A stretch of 64,000 nucleotides of DNA from CAMLFJ01 sp035524955 (lineage in GTDB: Bacteria; Methylomirabilota; Methylomirabilia; Rokubacteriales; CSP1-6): assembly GCA_035524955.1 (NCBI GenBank), contig DATLFG010000086.1, positions 1 to 64,000 of the forward strand, written 5' to 3'. Made by a program: the position numbers and the translations under genes. The notes beneath the pieces are model-generated. The model saw nothing but the letters and a program-made list of their open reading frames with translations. It was not told the DNA's origin and did no database searches. Positions 52,009 through 61,686 of the stretch are shown piece after piece (positions within the stretch are counted from its first letter, which is position 1; each line of letters begins with the position of its first letter).

Positions 52009-55000
52009 TCAGCCGAGCACGACGCGGACGCGCCGGATCGCGCCGTCCCCGACGAGGGGGACGCTGCCTCCCGGGGACACCAGCGGGACGCCGTCGACCT
52101 CGATCGTGCAGATGCCTCGCGTCACCCCCCGCGGGTTCTCGACCGTGATCTCGTAGCGCGAGGCGTGATAGCGGAAGGCGATCTCGAAGCGTGGCCACGC
52201 ACGCGGGATGCAGGGGTCGAGATGGAGCACGGCGCCGCGCAGGCGAAAGCCGAGCAGCGACTCGAGCCCGGCCCGGTACATCCAGCCCGCGGAGCCGGTA
52301 TACCAGGTCCACCCCCCGCGCCCGACGTGCGGGTACTCGGCGTAGACGTCGGCGACGGCCACGTACGGCTCCCCCCGGTACCGATGAACCCCGGCGCGGG
52401 TGCTCGTGCGGTTGATCGGGTTCAGGATCGAGAAGAGCTCGTTCGCCCGGTCGCCGTCGCCGAGCGCCGCGAAGGCCATCACGGTCCAGATCGCGGCGTG
52501 AGTGTACTGGCCGCCGTTCTCGCGAATGCCGGGCGGGTAGCCCTTGATGTATCCGGGATCCATCGACCAGCGGTCGAACGGCGGAGTGAACAGGAGGATG
52601 AGCTCCTGATCTCGCCGCACGAGGTACTCCTCGACCGCGGCCATCGCGCGCGCCGCGCGCGCGGGCGCGGCCGCGCCCGAGATGACTCCCCACGACTGGG
52701 CGATCGAGTCGATGCGGCACTCGGGGCTGGCGACGGACCCGAGCGGGGTGCCGTCGTCGAAGTACGCGCGGCGATACCAGTCTCCGTCCCAGGCGTGCTG
52801 CTCGAGGGCGGTCTTGAGGCGGCCGACGTGGGCGCGCCAGGCGTCGGCGCGCGCCCGCTCGCCGCGGGCCTCGGCGAGGCGCGCGAACTCCCAGAGGGTC
52901 GCGTGCAGGAACCAGCCGAGCCAGACGCTTTCGCCACGCCCGTCGTGCCCCACCCGGTTCATGCCGTCGTTCCAGTCGCCGGTGCCCATGAGGGGAAGCC
53001 CGTGGGCGCCGACGTGGAGGCTCCGGTCGAGGGCGCGGGCACAGTGCTCGAACAGGGTACCCCGCTCGGCGGAGACGGTGGGCTCGGAGTAGAGGTCGTC
53101 CTGCCCGGCGGGGACCGGCGGCCCCTCCAGGAACGGGATGAGCTCGTCGAGGAGCGTCGCGTCGCCGGTGATCTCCAGATAGTGCGTGACCGCGTAGGGC
53201 AGCCAGAGCGAATCGTCCGAGATCCGGGTCCGAACGCCCTTCCCGGAGGGGGGATGCCACCAGTGCTGGACGTCGCCCTCGAGGAACTGGCGGGCGGCGG
53301 CCCGGAGGAGGTGCTCGCGCGTGATCTCGCGCTTCGCGACCACGAGCGCCATCACGTCCTGGAGCTGGTCCCGGAACCCGTAGGCCCCGCCGGCCTGGTA
53401 GAAGGCCGAGCGGGCCCAGACCCGGCACGCGAGCGTCTGATAGAGGAGCCAGCGATTCAGCATGAGGTCCATGGAGCGGTCGGGTGTCTTCACCTGGACG
53501 GCGCCGAGCGTGTCGTCCCAGTGGGTCTTGATCTGGTCGAGCGCGAGATCAACGTCCGCGGCGCGATACCGGATGAGCAGGGCCCGCGCGGCCTCCACCG
53601 ACGAGGCCTGGCCGAGGAAGAAGACGATCTCCTCGCGGCCGCCGGGGGGCATGTCGATCGTGGCCTGGAGCGCGGCGCACGGATCGAGCCCGGCGCCGAC
53701 CCGTCCGGACGGGGCGGTTCCGCGCTCCAGCATCGCGGGATGGTCGAGGGTGCCGTTGCGACCCAGGACCTCGGTCCGATCGCCGGTCCACGCGGTCTGG
53801 CGGCCGCCGAGGTCGGCGAACGCCACGCGGCCGGCGAAGTCGGTGTTCCAGGCATTGCGGGCGAGGAGCGCGCCGGTCTCCGGGTCGACCTCCGTGACGA
53901 TGGACGGGGCGCTCGCGCCCCGGGAAGCCCCCAGGACCCATTCGACGTAGGCGGTCACTGAGAGCCGCCGGGCCTTGCCGGAGTGGTTCCGGAGGGTGAG
54001 CCGCGAGACCTTGATCGGGTCGTCGGGCGGCACGAACTGGAGGAGCTCGAGGCCGATGCCGCGGGAGGTGTGCTCGAAGCGGCTGTAGCCCTGCCCGTGC
54101 CGGGCGACGTAGGGTGACGCGTCCTCCCGGATGGGCAGGAGGGTGGGACCCCACAGCGCGCCGTTCTCCTCGTCGCGGACGTAGATCGCCTCGCCCGGCG
54201 GGTCGCCGACCGCGTCGTTCGACCACGGGGTGAGCTGGTTCTCACGGCTGTTGAGCGCCCACGTGTAGCCGGCCCCGGACTCCGAGACCAGGAAGCCGAA
54301 GGTCGCATTGGCGATGACGTTGATCCAGGGCGCGGGCGTCCACTGGCCTTCGCCGAGCATCGTGACGTATTCGCGGCCGCCGTCGAGGAAGCCCCCGACG
54401 CCGTTGAAGAACTCGGCTTCGAGTCGCAGCGGCGGCGCGTCGACGGTGGGCGCGGCGCTCGCGCGCCGCCGGGCGGGCAGGGCCGCCGGCTCCTCCGCGG
54501 GCTCGGCGCGCGCGAGCTGCTCCGCGAGCGTGCCGTGGCGGCTCAGGAGCACGGCCCGGGCGGCCGCCTGCAGGGCGGTGTGGTCCGCGGGCGAGAGGAG
54601 CTCCCGGCGGAGGATGAACACCCGACCCCGGGTCTCGTCCCGCTCAGGCCGGGAGGCCGAGTGGCTCGTCCGGACGAGCGCCTCCAGGGAGGTCTGGAGC
54701 TCCTGCACATAGGAGTGCGCCCGCTCGTTGAGGATGACGAGATCGACGGCCAGCCCCTTCATCCGCCAGTATTCGTGAGCGCGGAGGAGCTGGCGGACGA
54801 TGCCGCGATCCTCGGGCTCGTCGATCCGGACGAGGACGATCGGGACGTCGCCGGAGATCTGGTGGGCCCAGAGGGCCGACGGCCCCGACGTGTTCTGCCG
54901 GAGCACGTCCGCGGCGGCGCGCATCGTCGGATCGGAGTAGAGGATCCGACTCGCGAGATTCTGGAAGAGGTGGGCCTCGTTCGGGTCGATACCCAGGTGG

Positions 55001-58000
55001 TGGAGCTGGACCTGCGCCTGCGTCCACGCGAAGGTGACGGTGCGCTCGAACGTCGCGGGGTCGCGATACTTGTCCGCGAGGGCCACCGCGGCGTCGCGGC
55101 TCGGGGCGACCATCGTGGAGAAGACGAGGCGCGCGCACTCACCCGGGGCGAGCCGGATCCGGTGCCGCAGGCTGAAGATCGGGTCGAGCACCGAGCCCGC
55201 GGTGTTCGACAGGGGCCGGCCGTCGATGACCGACATCGGCGTGCGGATCGTGCGGCCTCGACCGAGGAAGCGAGCCCGGTCGGTCTCGTACTGCGCGCCG
55301 CCCGCGGGCTGGCCTTCGACCACGACGGTGTGGGCCGCCCAGACCGCGGGCTCCGTCGCCGAGCGGACGCGGCGGGTCGCCAGCAGCGCGCCCAGGTCGG
55401 CGAGCCGCTCGGTCTGGACGAAGAGGTTGGAGAAGGCGGGGTGGGCGGCATCGGCCGCCGGGGGGGCGAGCACGAGCTCGGCGTAGGACGTGAGCTCGAC
55501 CTCCCGGACCCCGTCGCCGAGGTTCGTGACCGAGACGCGCCGGATCTCGGCGTCGTCCTCGGGCGAGACGATCACCTCGAGGGTCGTCGTGAGCGTGCCG
55601 TCCTGGCGATGGAACTCCGCGCGATCCTCCGAGAACGTGGCGCGGTAGACGGCGGGCTCGACCCCGGTGGGCTGGTACGCGGCCGACCAGACCGCGCCGC
55701 TCTCCACGTCCCGCAAGAACACGTACGTCCCCCAGGGATCTCGCGTCGCGTCCTCGCGCCAGCGCGTGATGCCGAGGCCGGCGCATCGGCTGTAGCCCGA
55801 GCCCGCGGTCGTCAGCATCACCGCGTAGCGCCCGTTGGAGAGCAGATGCGTCCGCGGCCTCGGACCGTGCGGAGTGGTGAACCGGCGGAAGACGGGCGCC
55901 ACGAAGTCACGGACGTGGGCGGGGGCGTCCACCTCCTCGAGCCGGGGGCGCGCGACCGCGACGTCCCGGGGCGCGCGCTCCTGCAGGAGCAGGTCGGTGG
56001 CCTGGACCATCGGCTCGGCGTGGAAGCGCGCCCGCATGACCCCTTCGCGGAGCACGTTGGCCAGGGCGACGAGCGTCATGCCCTGGTGGTGCGCCATGTA
56101 CGCGCGCACCAGTGCCAGCGTCGCGCCCTCGGGCACCCGCGCCCGCGTGTAGTCGAGGGCCTCGTAGAAGCCGTATGGCCCGCGCGCGCCCACCGCCGCG
56201 AGCGAGGAGAAGTTCCGGGCCGCGGCGGCGGGATCCACCATCGCGGCGAGGGCGGTCGCGTAGGGGGCCACGACCAGGTCCTCGCCGAGGCCTCGCTCGA
56301 GCCCCAGGCCGGGGACCCCGAAGTTCGAGTACTGGAAGGTCAGATCCAGGTCGCGCACGTTGTAGGCCGATTCGGAGACGCCCCAGGGCACCCCGTGCTC
56401 CGCGCCGTACCCGATCTGACGCCGGACCACGAGCCGGCACGTCTCCTCGAGCAGGCTGCCCGCCGGGGCGTGCATGACGAGCGCGGGCATCAGGTACTCG
56501 AACATCGAGCCGGACCAGGACACGAGGACCGAGCCCCGCCCGACCGGGGTCATCGGGCGGCCGAGGTGGAACCAGTGCGCGACGGGCACGTCCCCCTTGG
56601 CGATGGCGATGAAGCTCGCGAGTCGCGCCTCCGAGGCGAGCAGATCGTAGGCACTGCTGTCGAGGCTGCCGTCGGTCACGCGGTAGCCGATCGAGAAGAT
56701 CTTGCGGGTCGGATCGAAGAGGAAGCCGAACTGCATGGTGTCGACGAGATCGGTGGCCGCGCGGGCGATGCCGAGCAGGCGCCCGGCGAGCGCGCGGGCC
56801 GCCGCGGAGGAGCGCGCCAGGCCGTCGACGAGGTCGTCGATGCGCGCGATCACGGCCGGGGAGTCCTCGCGAAGGGCCGCGTCGCGAGCCGCCGTGAGCT
56901 CCTCGATCGCGACGCGGCAGCGCTCGGGCAGATCGGCCGGGCTGGGGGGCGAGGAGCAGAGCCGGCCCAGCGCGCTCAGGATCTCCGGGGGAGCGTCGGC
57001 GGGCTCGGCGCGCGCGGCCCAGGGCATCAGGGTGGCGAGATCGCGCGCGTGGCTCGCGATGGTGGCGCGCGCGGCCTGGGCCCAGATGAGGACGCCGGCG
57101 CTCTCCGCGTCACTGCCCTGGGGCGCCAGCACGCGCGAGACGTCGACCAGGGTGTCGGCGTACCCGGCGAGGCGCCCGACGTGAGCGGCCGACTCCGCCG
57201 GTCCCCGGGGGGCTTCGCGGAGGGCCGCGGCCAGGGCCTCGCGGGCCTCCGCAAGGTGACGGACGGTGACGGTCTGGCTGCGCCCCGCGTCGGCCAGGGC
57301 GGTCGCGGCCTCCCCGGCGAGCAGCAGGGCGTCGTCGATTCCCGCGAATGCGTCGGGGTGCGGGAGGGGCTCGTGCATCGCGCCGCGACAGGCGCCGCCC
57401 AAGGCGAGGAGATGGGCGGCGAGGTTGCCGCTGTCCACGGTGGACACGTAGCGGGGCTCCAGCGGGCGTAGGCCCGCCGTGTCGTACCAGTTGTACAGGT
57501 GACCCCGGAAGGTCTCGAGGCGGCGCATCGTGGCGAGGGTCGCCTCGAGCCGGTCGAGGGTGTCGAGGAGACCGAGCCAGCCGAGGTCCCGGGCCGAGAC
57601 CACCGACAGCAGATAGAGGCCGATATTGGTGGGCGAGGTGCGGTGCGCGAGAACGGGCCGGGGATCCTCCTGCAAGTTGTCGGGCGGCAGGAAGGCGTCG
57701 TCGGGACCGACGAAGGTCTCGAAGAAGCGCCAGGTGCGGCGCGCGGTCGAGCGGAGGACCGCGGTGTCCGCGGGCGCGAGACGCTCCCGGGGCGCCGCCG
57801 GCGGCGGCCGGCTCACCCAGCGGGCCGCCGCGGGGGAGAAGCCCCAGAGCAGGAGGAAGGGCGCGGCCACCGCGGCGCTGCTCGGGCGCAGGAGGACGAC
57901 GAGGATCCCGGCGGCCGCGGCGAGGGTCAGCGCCCCGCCCATGCGCCGGTACACGCCGCTGATGTCGCGGGAGAGGTCCGACTTGGCCTGGGCGGCCGTC

Positions 58001-60786
58001 GTCCATTCCAGCAGCCGGCGGTGGGTCAGGTAGAGGCGAACCAAGGTCCGGCCGATGGCGTCGGCCATGAGCCACGCCTGATGGGCGAGGAAGGTGACGC
58101 CGAGGGTGATCTGAGATCCCGCGATCGCGAAGCTCCGGCCGACGCTCCGCAAGTGCGTCCGCTTGGAGATACCCGATCGCCGGGGGATCAGCTCGGCGAA
58201 GGCCGGGAAGAGGGACGGGAGCGCGATCGTGGCGAGGACGAACGTCGTCCACGCGAGCGGAGGGCTGTGAGGGAGCACCCAGCCCGCGACGAGGGTGAGG
58301 GTGGCGGCGGGCGCCGACAGGGTCCGGCGGAGATTGTCGATGATCTTCCACAGGCCGATGGCGGGGATCCAGACCGGCCGAGGACCGGCGCCGGTGTCGC
58401 CGCGGATGATCCAGGGGAGGAGCTGCCAGTCGCCGCGGGCCCAGCGATGCTGGCGCCCGGCGGCCACCTCGTAGTCCGTGGGGGAGTCCTCGAAGAGCTC
58501 GATATCGGTGACGAGGCCCGCGCGCGCGAAGATCCCCTCGAACAGATCGTGGCTCAGCAGGGAGTTCTCCGGTACGCGGTCCTTCAGGGCCGCGGTGAAC
58601 GCGGTGACGTCGTAGATGCCCTTGCCGGTGTACGAGCCCTCGCCGAAGAGGTCCTGGTAGACGTCGGAGCTCGCGGTGGGGTAGGGGTCGAGCCCGGCGG
58701 GGCCGGCGAAGATCCGCTGGAAGAGCGACCGGTCGCGATCCGTGGGGATCGTGGCCGTGATGCGCGGCTGCAGGACCGCGTAGCCGTCCACCACGCGGCC
58801 CGCCCGCGCGTCGAAGACCGGACGGTTCAGGGGATGGGCCATGGTGCCGACGAGGCGATTGACGGCCCCGCGCGGCAGCCGCGTGTCCGCGTCGAGGGTG
58901 ATCACGTAGCGGACGCCCGCGGGCGGTCCGCCGGGCGCCGCGAACGTCGTGCCGCCGGTCCCGGTCAGCAGCCGGTTCAGCTCGTCGAGCTTTCCGCGCT
59001 TGCGCTCCCAGCCCATCCATATGCCCTCGCCCGCGTTCCAGACGCGTCGGCGATGGAGGAGGAGGAAGCGGTCGCCGCCGGCGGGGCCGGCGCCGCTGCG
59101 GGCGTTGAGGCGGGCGATGCCGTCGGTGGCGAGCGCGAGGAGGCGGGCATCCTCGGGCAGGTGCTCGGCGGCCGCGTCGCACCAGTCCGAGAGCAGGGCG
59201 AAGTGGACGTGGCCGTCCGGGTTGGCGAGGAAGTGGATCTCCAGACGATTGATGTGCTCCTCGATCTCGGCGGCGCTCGTGAGCAGGGTGGGCACCACCA
59301 CGAGGGTGCGCAAGTTCGCGGGCACCCCCTCGGGCAGCTCGAGGCGCGGGAGAGGCCGTGGGCCGATCAGGTCCATGACCGAGCGATTGATGAGGGCGAG
59401 CGCGAGGTCCGAGGCGGGAATCGTCGCGAGCAGCGCCATCAGCACGAGGGCACCCGGGCTCATGCCGGCGGTGTGCCCGGCCAGGAGGGGCAGCGCGAGG
59501 AGGAGGCCGGTCACGGTGGCGATGGTCGTGAGATAGCTCGGCGTGGCCGCGGACAGGAACGCGCGGAGCAGCCGTTCCCGCGGCGGCGGGCGGTAGCCGA
59601 TCTCCGTCTCGAGGCTCGCGCGCCCCTGCGCGAGCAGGTAGTAGCCGGGATCGGCGGCGCGGTCGCCGGGCTCGGTCCCCGCCGCGCGCTTCGCGTGGGC
59701 CATCACCAGCCGGGTGACATCGAGCTCGGGGCGTCCGGAGCGGCGCGCGAGATCCTCGATCGCGTGACGGTACCGGTCGCGGGTGGCGAAGTCCATCGCG
59801 GAGAAGTTCCGGTCGGTCCGGAGCAGGTGGTCGACGAGGCTGACGCTCTCGAAGAAGTCGGCCCAGTCGAACGTGGACATCATGCGCATGCTCGTGATCA
59901 CGTTGCGGACCGTCACGTTCATGGCGGCCTGGTTCTGGTGCGCGAGCTGCACGAGCTCGTCGGCCGACGTGCCGAGCGCGGTGAGCCGCTCGTCGAGCCA
60001 CCGCAGCGCGGGGGTGGACTCGGGATCCTGCTCGCGCAGCCGTTGCACGAGATTCACCATGAAGGCGGGCGACAGCGCGGCGGCCTCGACACGCTGGAAG
60101 GCGAGCGGCCGGTGCGGCCGCCCGCCGAGGCCGAGCAGCTCGTCCGCGAGGGCGTCGGCCCCGAGCCGGGCGGTCCGGCCGCTCACGATGCGCTCGGCGA
60201 GGCGCCGGAGGTTTTCCACCAGCACGAGCCGGAGCGCGATCGGGATGGCCCAGAGCTCGCCGATGGTGAGCGGCTGCACGCGCTGGAATCGACGGACGAA
60301 GCGCTGGAGCGTCTCCGCCTCGAAGCGGCTATCGGTGTGGGCGACGAACGCCCAGGCCAGGCCCAGCACGCGCGGATAGCCCTGCAGCGGCTCGTCCGCG
60401 AGCTTGGGGAGCTGACGGTAGAACCCGCGCGGGAGATCCTCCCGCACCTGGCGGACCACCTCGTCGGCGATGTGGAAGTTGTCGACGAACCATTCCGCGG
60501 CCGGAGTGATCGCCCCTTCCTCCCGGATCACCGCGGCGATCTCCCGATAGCACTGCAGCAGCACCCGGCCGCTGTCTCGCACGCGCGGTGAGAGGAGGCG
60601 ACCGGACTTGCCCTCGGCGAGGACCGGCCGGCGCGCCACGCGCTCCGCGAGCTCCTCGAGCCGCTCGGGGCCGAAGAGCTCGGCCCGGATGGGGTCCTGG
60701 GATCCGGGAGCGAGGGGCGGCGAGGCGAGCGGCGAGGGGAAGTCTCTCTGGCGAAGGTCGACTCTCATTCGAATCGAATGTAGCAT
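52009..60786 (-). CDS. Cyclic beta-1,2-glucan synthase (NdvB/ChvB-type)
   Basis: The 2,925-residue inner-membrane enzyme makes cyclic beta-glucan from UDP-glucose. Order: N-terminal helical part (1-410), membrane helices (about 415-500), GT84-type transferase with Y-V-I-T-L-D-A-D-T-R-L-P near 629 and R-W-A-R-G-D-W-Q-L-L near 780, further helices (about 830-910), glucoamylase-like part (about 1,400-1,600), carbohydrate-binding repeats and a GH94-type phosphorylase end with T-G-D-W-N-D-G-M-N near 2,605. Length is normal for the family. ATG 60768 is an alternative start. An AT-rich promoter-like element lies just before it. Confidence 0.85.
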   Translation of the reverse strand: MLHSIRMRVDLRQRDFPSPLASPPLAPGSQDPIRAELFGPERLEELAERVARRPVLAEGKSGRLLSPRVRDSGRVLLQCYREIAAVIREEGAITPAAEWFVDNFHIADEVVRQVREDLPRGFYRQLPKLADEPLQGYPRVLGLAWAFVAHTDSRFEAETLQRFVRRFQRVQPLTIGELWAIPIALRLVLVENLRRLAERIVSGRTARLGADALADELLGLGGRPHRPLAFQRVEAAALSPAFMVNLVQRLREQDPESTPALRWLDERLTALGTSADELVQLAHQNQAAMNVTVRNVITSMRMMSTFDWADFFESVSLVDHLLRTDRNFSAMDFATRDRYRHAIEDLARRSGRPELDVTRLVMAHAKRAAGTEPGDRAADPGYYLLAQGRASLETEIGYRPPPRERLLRAFLSAATPSYLTTIATVTGLLLALPLLAGHTAGMSPGALVLMALLATIPASDLALALINRSVMDLIGPRPLPRLELPEGVPANLRTLVVVPTLLTSAAEIEEHINRLEIHFLANPDGHVHFALLSDWCDAAAEHLPEDARLLALATDGIARLNARSGAGPAGGDRFLLLHRRRVWNAGEGIWMGWERKRGKLDELNRLLTGTGGTTFAAPGGPPAGVRYVITLDADTRLPRGAVNRLVGTMAHPLNRPVFDARAGRVVDGYAVLQPRITATIPTDRDRSLFQRIFAGPAGLDPYPTASSDVYQDLFGEGSYTGKGIYDVTAFTAALKDRVPENSLLSHDLFEGIFARAGLVTDIELFEDSPTDYEVAAGRQHRWARGDWQLLPWIIRGDTGAGPRPVWIPAIGLWKIIDNLRRTLSAPAATLTLVAGWVLPHSPPLAWTTFVLATIALPSLFPAFAELIPRRSGISKRTHLRSVGRSFAIAGSQITLGVTFLAHQAWLMADAIGRTLVRLYLTHRRLLEWTTAAQAKSDLSRDISGVYRRMGGALTLAAAAGILVVLLRPSSAAVAAPFLLLWGFSPAAARWVSRPPPAAPRERLAPADTAVLRSTARRTWRFFETFVGPDDAFLPPDNLQEDPRPVLAHRTSPTNIGLYLLSVVSARDLGWLGLLDTLDRLEATLATMRRLETFRGHLYNWYDTAGLRPLEPRYVSTVDSGNLAAHLLALGGACRGAMHEPLPHPDAFAGIDDALLLAGEAATALADAGRSQTVTVRHLAEAREALAAALREAPRGPAESAAHVGRLAGYADTLVDVSRVLAPQGSDAESAGVLIWAQAARATIASHARDLATLMPWAARAEPADAPPEILSALGRLCSSPPSPADLPERCRVAIEELTAARDAALREDSPAVIARIDDLVDGLARSSAAARALAGRLLGIARAATDLVDTMQFGFLFDPTRKIFSIGYRVTDGSLDSSAYDLLASEARLASFIAIAKGDVPVAHWFHLGRPMTPVGRGSVLVSWSGSMFEYLMPALVMHAPAGSLLEETCRLVVRRQIGYGAEHGVPWGVSESAYNVRDLDLTFQYSNFGVPGLGLERGLGEDLVVAPYATALAAMVDPAAAARNFSSLAAVGARGPYGFYEALDYTRARVPEGATLALVRAYMAHHQGMTLVALANVLREGVMRARFHAEPMVQATDLLLQERAPRDVAVARPRLEEVDAPAHVRDFVAPVFRRFTTPHGPRPRTHLLSNGRYAVMLTTAGSGYSRCAGLGITRWREDATRDPWGTYVFLRDVESGAVWSAAYQPTGVEPAVYRATFSEDRAEFHRQDGTLTTTLEVIVSPEDDAEIRRVSVTNLGDGVREVELTSYAELVLAPPAADAAHPAFSNLFVQTERLADLGALLATRRVRSATEPAVWAAHTVVVEGQPAGGAQYETDRARFLGRGRTIRTPMSVIDGRPLSNTAGSVLDPIFSLRHRIRLAPGECARLVFSTMVAPSRDAAVALADKYRDPATFERTVTFAWTQAQVQLHHLGIDPNEAHLFQNLASRILYSDPTMRAAADVLRQNTSGPSALWAHQISGDVPIVLVRIDEPEDRGIVRQLLRAHEYWRMKGLAVDLVILNERAHSYVQELQTSLEALVRTSHSASRPERDETRGRVFILRRELLSPADHTALQAAARAVLLSRHGTLAEQLARAEPAEEPAALPARRRASAAPTVDAPPLRLEAEFFNGVGGFLDGGREYVTMLGEGQWTPAPWINVIANATFGFLVSESGAGYTWALNSRENQLTPWSNDAVGDPPGEAIYVRDEENGALWGPTLLPIREDASPYVARHGQGYSRFEHTSRGIGLELLQFVPPDDPIKVSRLTLRNHSGKARRLSVTAYVEWVLGASRGASAPSIVTEVDPETGALLARNAWNTDFAGRVAFADLGGRQTAWTGDRTEVLGRNGTLDHPAMLERGTAPSGRVGAGLDPCAALQATIDMPPGGREEIVFFLGQASSVEAARALLIRYRAADVDLALDQIKTHWDDTLGAVQVKTPDRSMDLMLNRWLLYQTLACRVWARSAFYQAGGAYGFRDQLQDVMALVVAKREITREHLLRAAARQFLEGDVQHWWHPPSGKGVRTRISDDSLWLPYAVTHYLEITGDATLLDELIPFLEGPPVPAGQDDLYSEPTVSAERGTLFEHCARALDRSLHVGAHGLPLMGTGDWNDGMNRVGHDGRGESVWLGWFLHATLWEFARLAEARGERARADAWRAHVGRLKTALEQHAWDGDWYRRAYFDDGTPLGSVASPECRIDSIAQSWGVISGAAAPARAARAMAAVEEYLVRRDQELILLFTPPFDRWSMDPGYIKGYPPGIRENGGQYTHAAIWTVMAFAALGDGDRANELFSILNPINRTSTRAGVHRYRGEPYVAVADVYAEYPHVGRGGWTWYTGSAGWMYRAGLESLLGFRLRGAVLHLDPCIPRAWPRFEIAFRYHASRYEITVENPRGVTRGICTIEVDGVPLVSPGGSVPLVGDGAIRRVRVVLG

Positions 60787-60803
60787 GATATAAGGTACAT
60801 AAC
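60784..60803 (-). promoter_or_regulatory. AT-rich element at the glucan synthase start
   Basis: Minus strand reads GTTATGTACCTTATATCATG. It matches 61,594-61,613 at 16 of 20 positions and contains a -10-like TTATAT. It directly abuts the start codon, implying very short or no leader. Confidence 0.4.
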
Positions 60804-60843
60804 TGGCAGTAGGGATACGGAAGACGTCGCGGCGAGTTATTCC

Positions 60844-60872
60844 TTGACAGGGGTGTGAGCGGCCTGTACCGT
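60844..60872 (+). promoter_or_regulatory. Probable promoter of cspA
   Basis: Perfect -35 (TTGACA, 60,844-60,849), 17-bp spacer and -10-like TACCGT (60,867-60,872). It would produce a leader of about 180 nt before the cspA ATG. Confidence 0.5.
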
Positions 60873-60935
60873 GAGTTCCGGTGCAGGTTCACCCGGCTAC
60901 CGGTCCCAGTGAGCAGAACAAGACGAGTCGCGAGC

Positions 60936-60970
60936 AACGCCGCGCGGACATCACGTCGCTCGGCGTTTTT
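60936..60970 (+). terminator. Internal terminator-like hairpin in the cspA leader
   Basis: AACGCCG (60,936-60,942) pairs with CGGCGTT (60,961-60,967), with extra inner pairing GCG/CGC, followed by TTTTTGTTTG. It is a rho-independent-like structure upstream of the coding region. Confidence 0.45.
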
Positions 60971-60974
60971 GTTT

Positions 60975-61036
60975 GTCCTCCATTCCTGGAGGACGCCCTC
61001 GCCATGGTGGCGAGGTTTCACCGAGGCGCGAGCCTC
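60975..61036 (+). promoter_or_regulatory. Three consecutive perfect hairpins before cspA
   Basis: Stem 1: 60,975-60,982 with 60,987-60,994 (8 bp, loop TTCC). Stem 2: 60,997-61,004 with 61,008-61,015 (8 bp, loop TGG). Stem 3: 61,023-61,027 with 61,032-61,036 (5 bp, loop GCGA). All lie between the terminator-like hairpin and the cspA ribosome-binding site. Confidence 0.5.
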
Positions 61037-61056
61037 AGAATAAAGAGGTAGGTTCA

Positions 61057-61257
61057 ATGGCACAGGGTACGGTCAAGTGGTTCAACGATGCGAAGGGGTA
61101 CGGCTTCATCACCCAGGAGGGTGGCGAGGACGTCTTCGTGCATTTCAACGCCATTCAGGCGCAGGGCTTCAAGAGCCTCGCCGAGGGCGACAAGGTCGAG
61201 TTCGAAGTGACCAAGGGCCCCAAGGGGCTCCAGGCCGCGAACGTTCGGAAGGCCTGA
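61057..61257 (+). CDS. cspA: Cold-shock protein CspA
   Basis: The 66-residue OB-fold protein has RNP1 G-Y-G-F-I and RNP2 V-F-V-H-F, with K-W-F-N-D-A near residue 7. It binds single-stranded nucleic acid and works as an RNA chaperone or antiterminator. ATG 61057 is preceded by AAAGAGGTAGG. Leader and terminator both belong to it. Confidence 0.95.
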   Translation: MAQGTVKWFNDAKGYGFITQEGGEDVFVHFNAIQAQGFKSLAEGDKVEFEVTKGPKGLQAANVRKA

Positions 61258-61277
61258 CGAGACCCCCGCGTCAAACC

Positions 61278-61313
61278 AAAGGCCGGGTCCCCTTCCGGGG
61301 GGCTCGGCCTTTT
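61278..61313 (+). terminator. Rho-independent terminator of cspA
   Basis: A 15-bp stem (61,278-61,292 with 61,298-61,312, two G-U pairs, 5-nt loop) ends in CCTTTTCT, 21 bp after the cspA stop. Confidence 0.8.
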
Positions 61314-61351
61314 CTACGTTCGGGACGCCGGCCGAGTGGACGCCTTCGTCA

Positions 61352-61588
61352 CTACGCCTCCCGATCGTTGGAGAGTCGGCCCCACTTCTTCTTCGCGAAG
61401 TTGAAGAGCCACACGCTCCCGGTGGAATCGAGCGCGTAGAGCAAGGTGGGCGAGAGGGGGGCGACCGTGGTGGTGATCTGGACGAACTTGGGCTGTCCCT
61501 GCGGGTCGACGGATTGCCCTCCGTGCTCGGAGATGACGGGGGCGACGAGGCCCTCGAATGGAGAGGCTACCGGATTGCCGGGCACCAT
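61352..61588 (-). CDS. Small beta-propeller-blade-like protein
   Basis: The 78-residue protein has strands F-V-Q-I-T-T-T, T-L-L-Y-A-L-D-S-T-G-S-V-W-L-F and K-K-K-W-G-R-L-S, a single blade-like repeat similar to the gene at 49,805. The start ATG 61588 lies five bases after the AT-rich element, so the message may be nearly leaderless. Role unknown. Confidence 0.5.
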   Translation of the reverse strand: MVPGNPVASPFEGLVAPVISEHGGQSVDPQGQPKFVQITTTVAPLSPTLLYALDSTGSVWLFNFAKKKWGRLSNDREA

Positions 61589-61593
61589 GTATG

Positions 61594-61613
61594 TATGATA
61601 TAACTTAAATAAC
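61594..61613 (-). promoter_or_regulatory. AT-rich element before the blade-like gene
   Basis: Minus strand GTTATTTAAGTTATATCATA; second copy of the element at 60,784-60,803. A -10-like TTATAT is followed by ATG only about 10 bases later. Confidence 0.4.
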
Positions 61614-61686
61614 AAAAAGGACGCATATTCTCGACCGCCGCGCGCCGGGAGGCGCACGGGGAACCGCCAGCGGCGCGGAGGTGGCG

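Noticed and set aside
57499..60591. A 1,030-codon plus-strand open frame opposite the glucan synthase
   Set aside because: Low-complexity Gly/Glu/Arg composition and no motifs; a shadow of the minus-strand gene.
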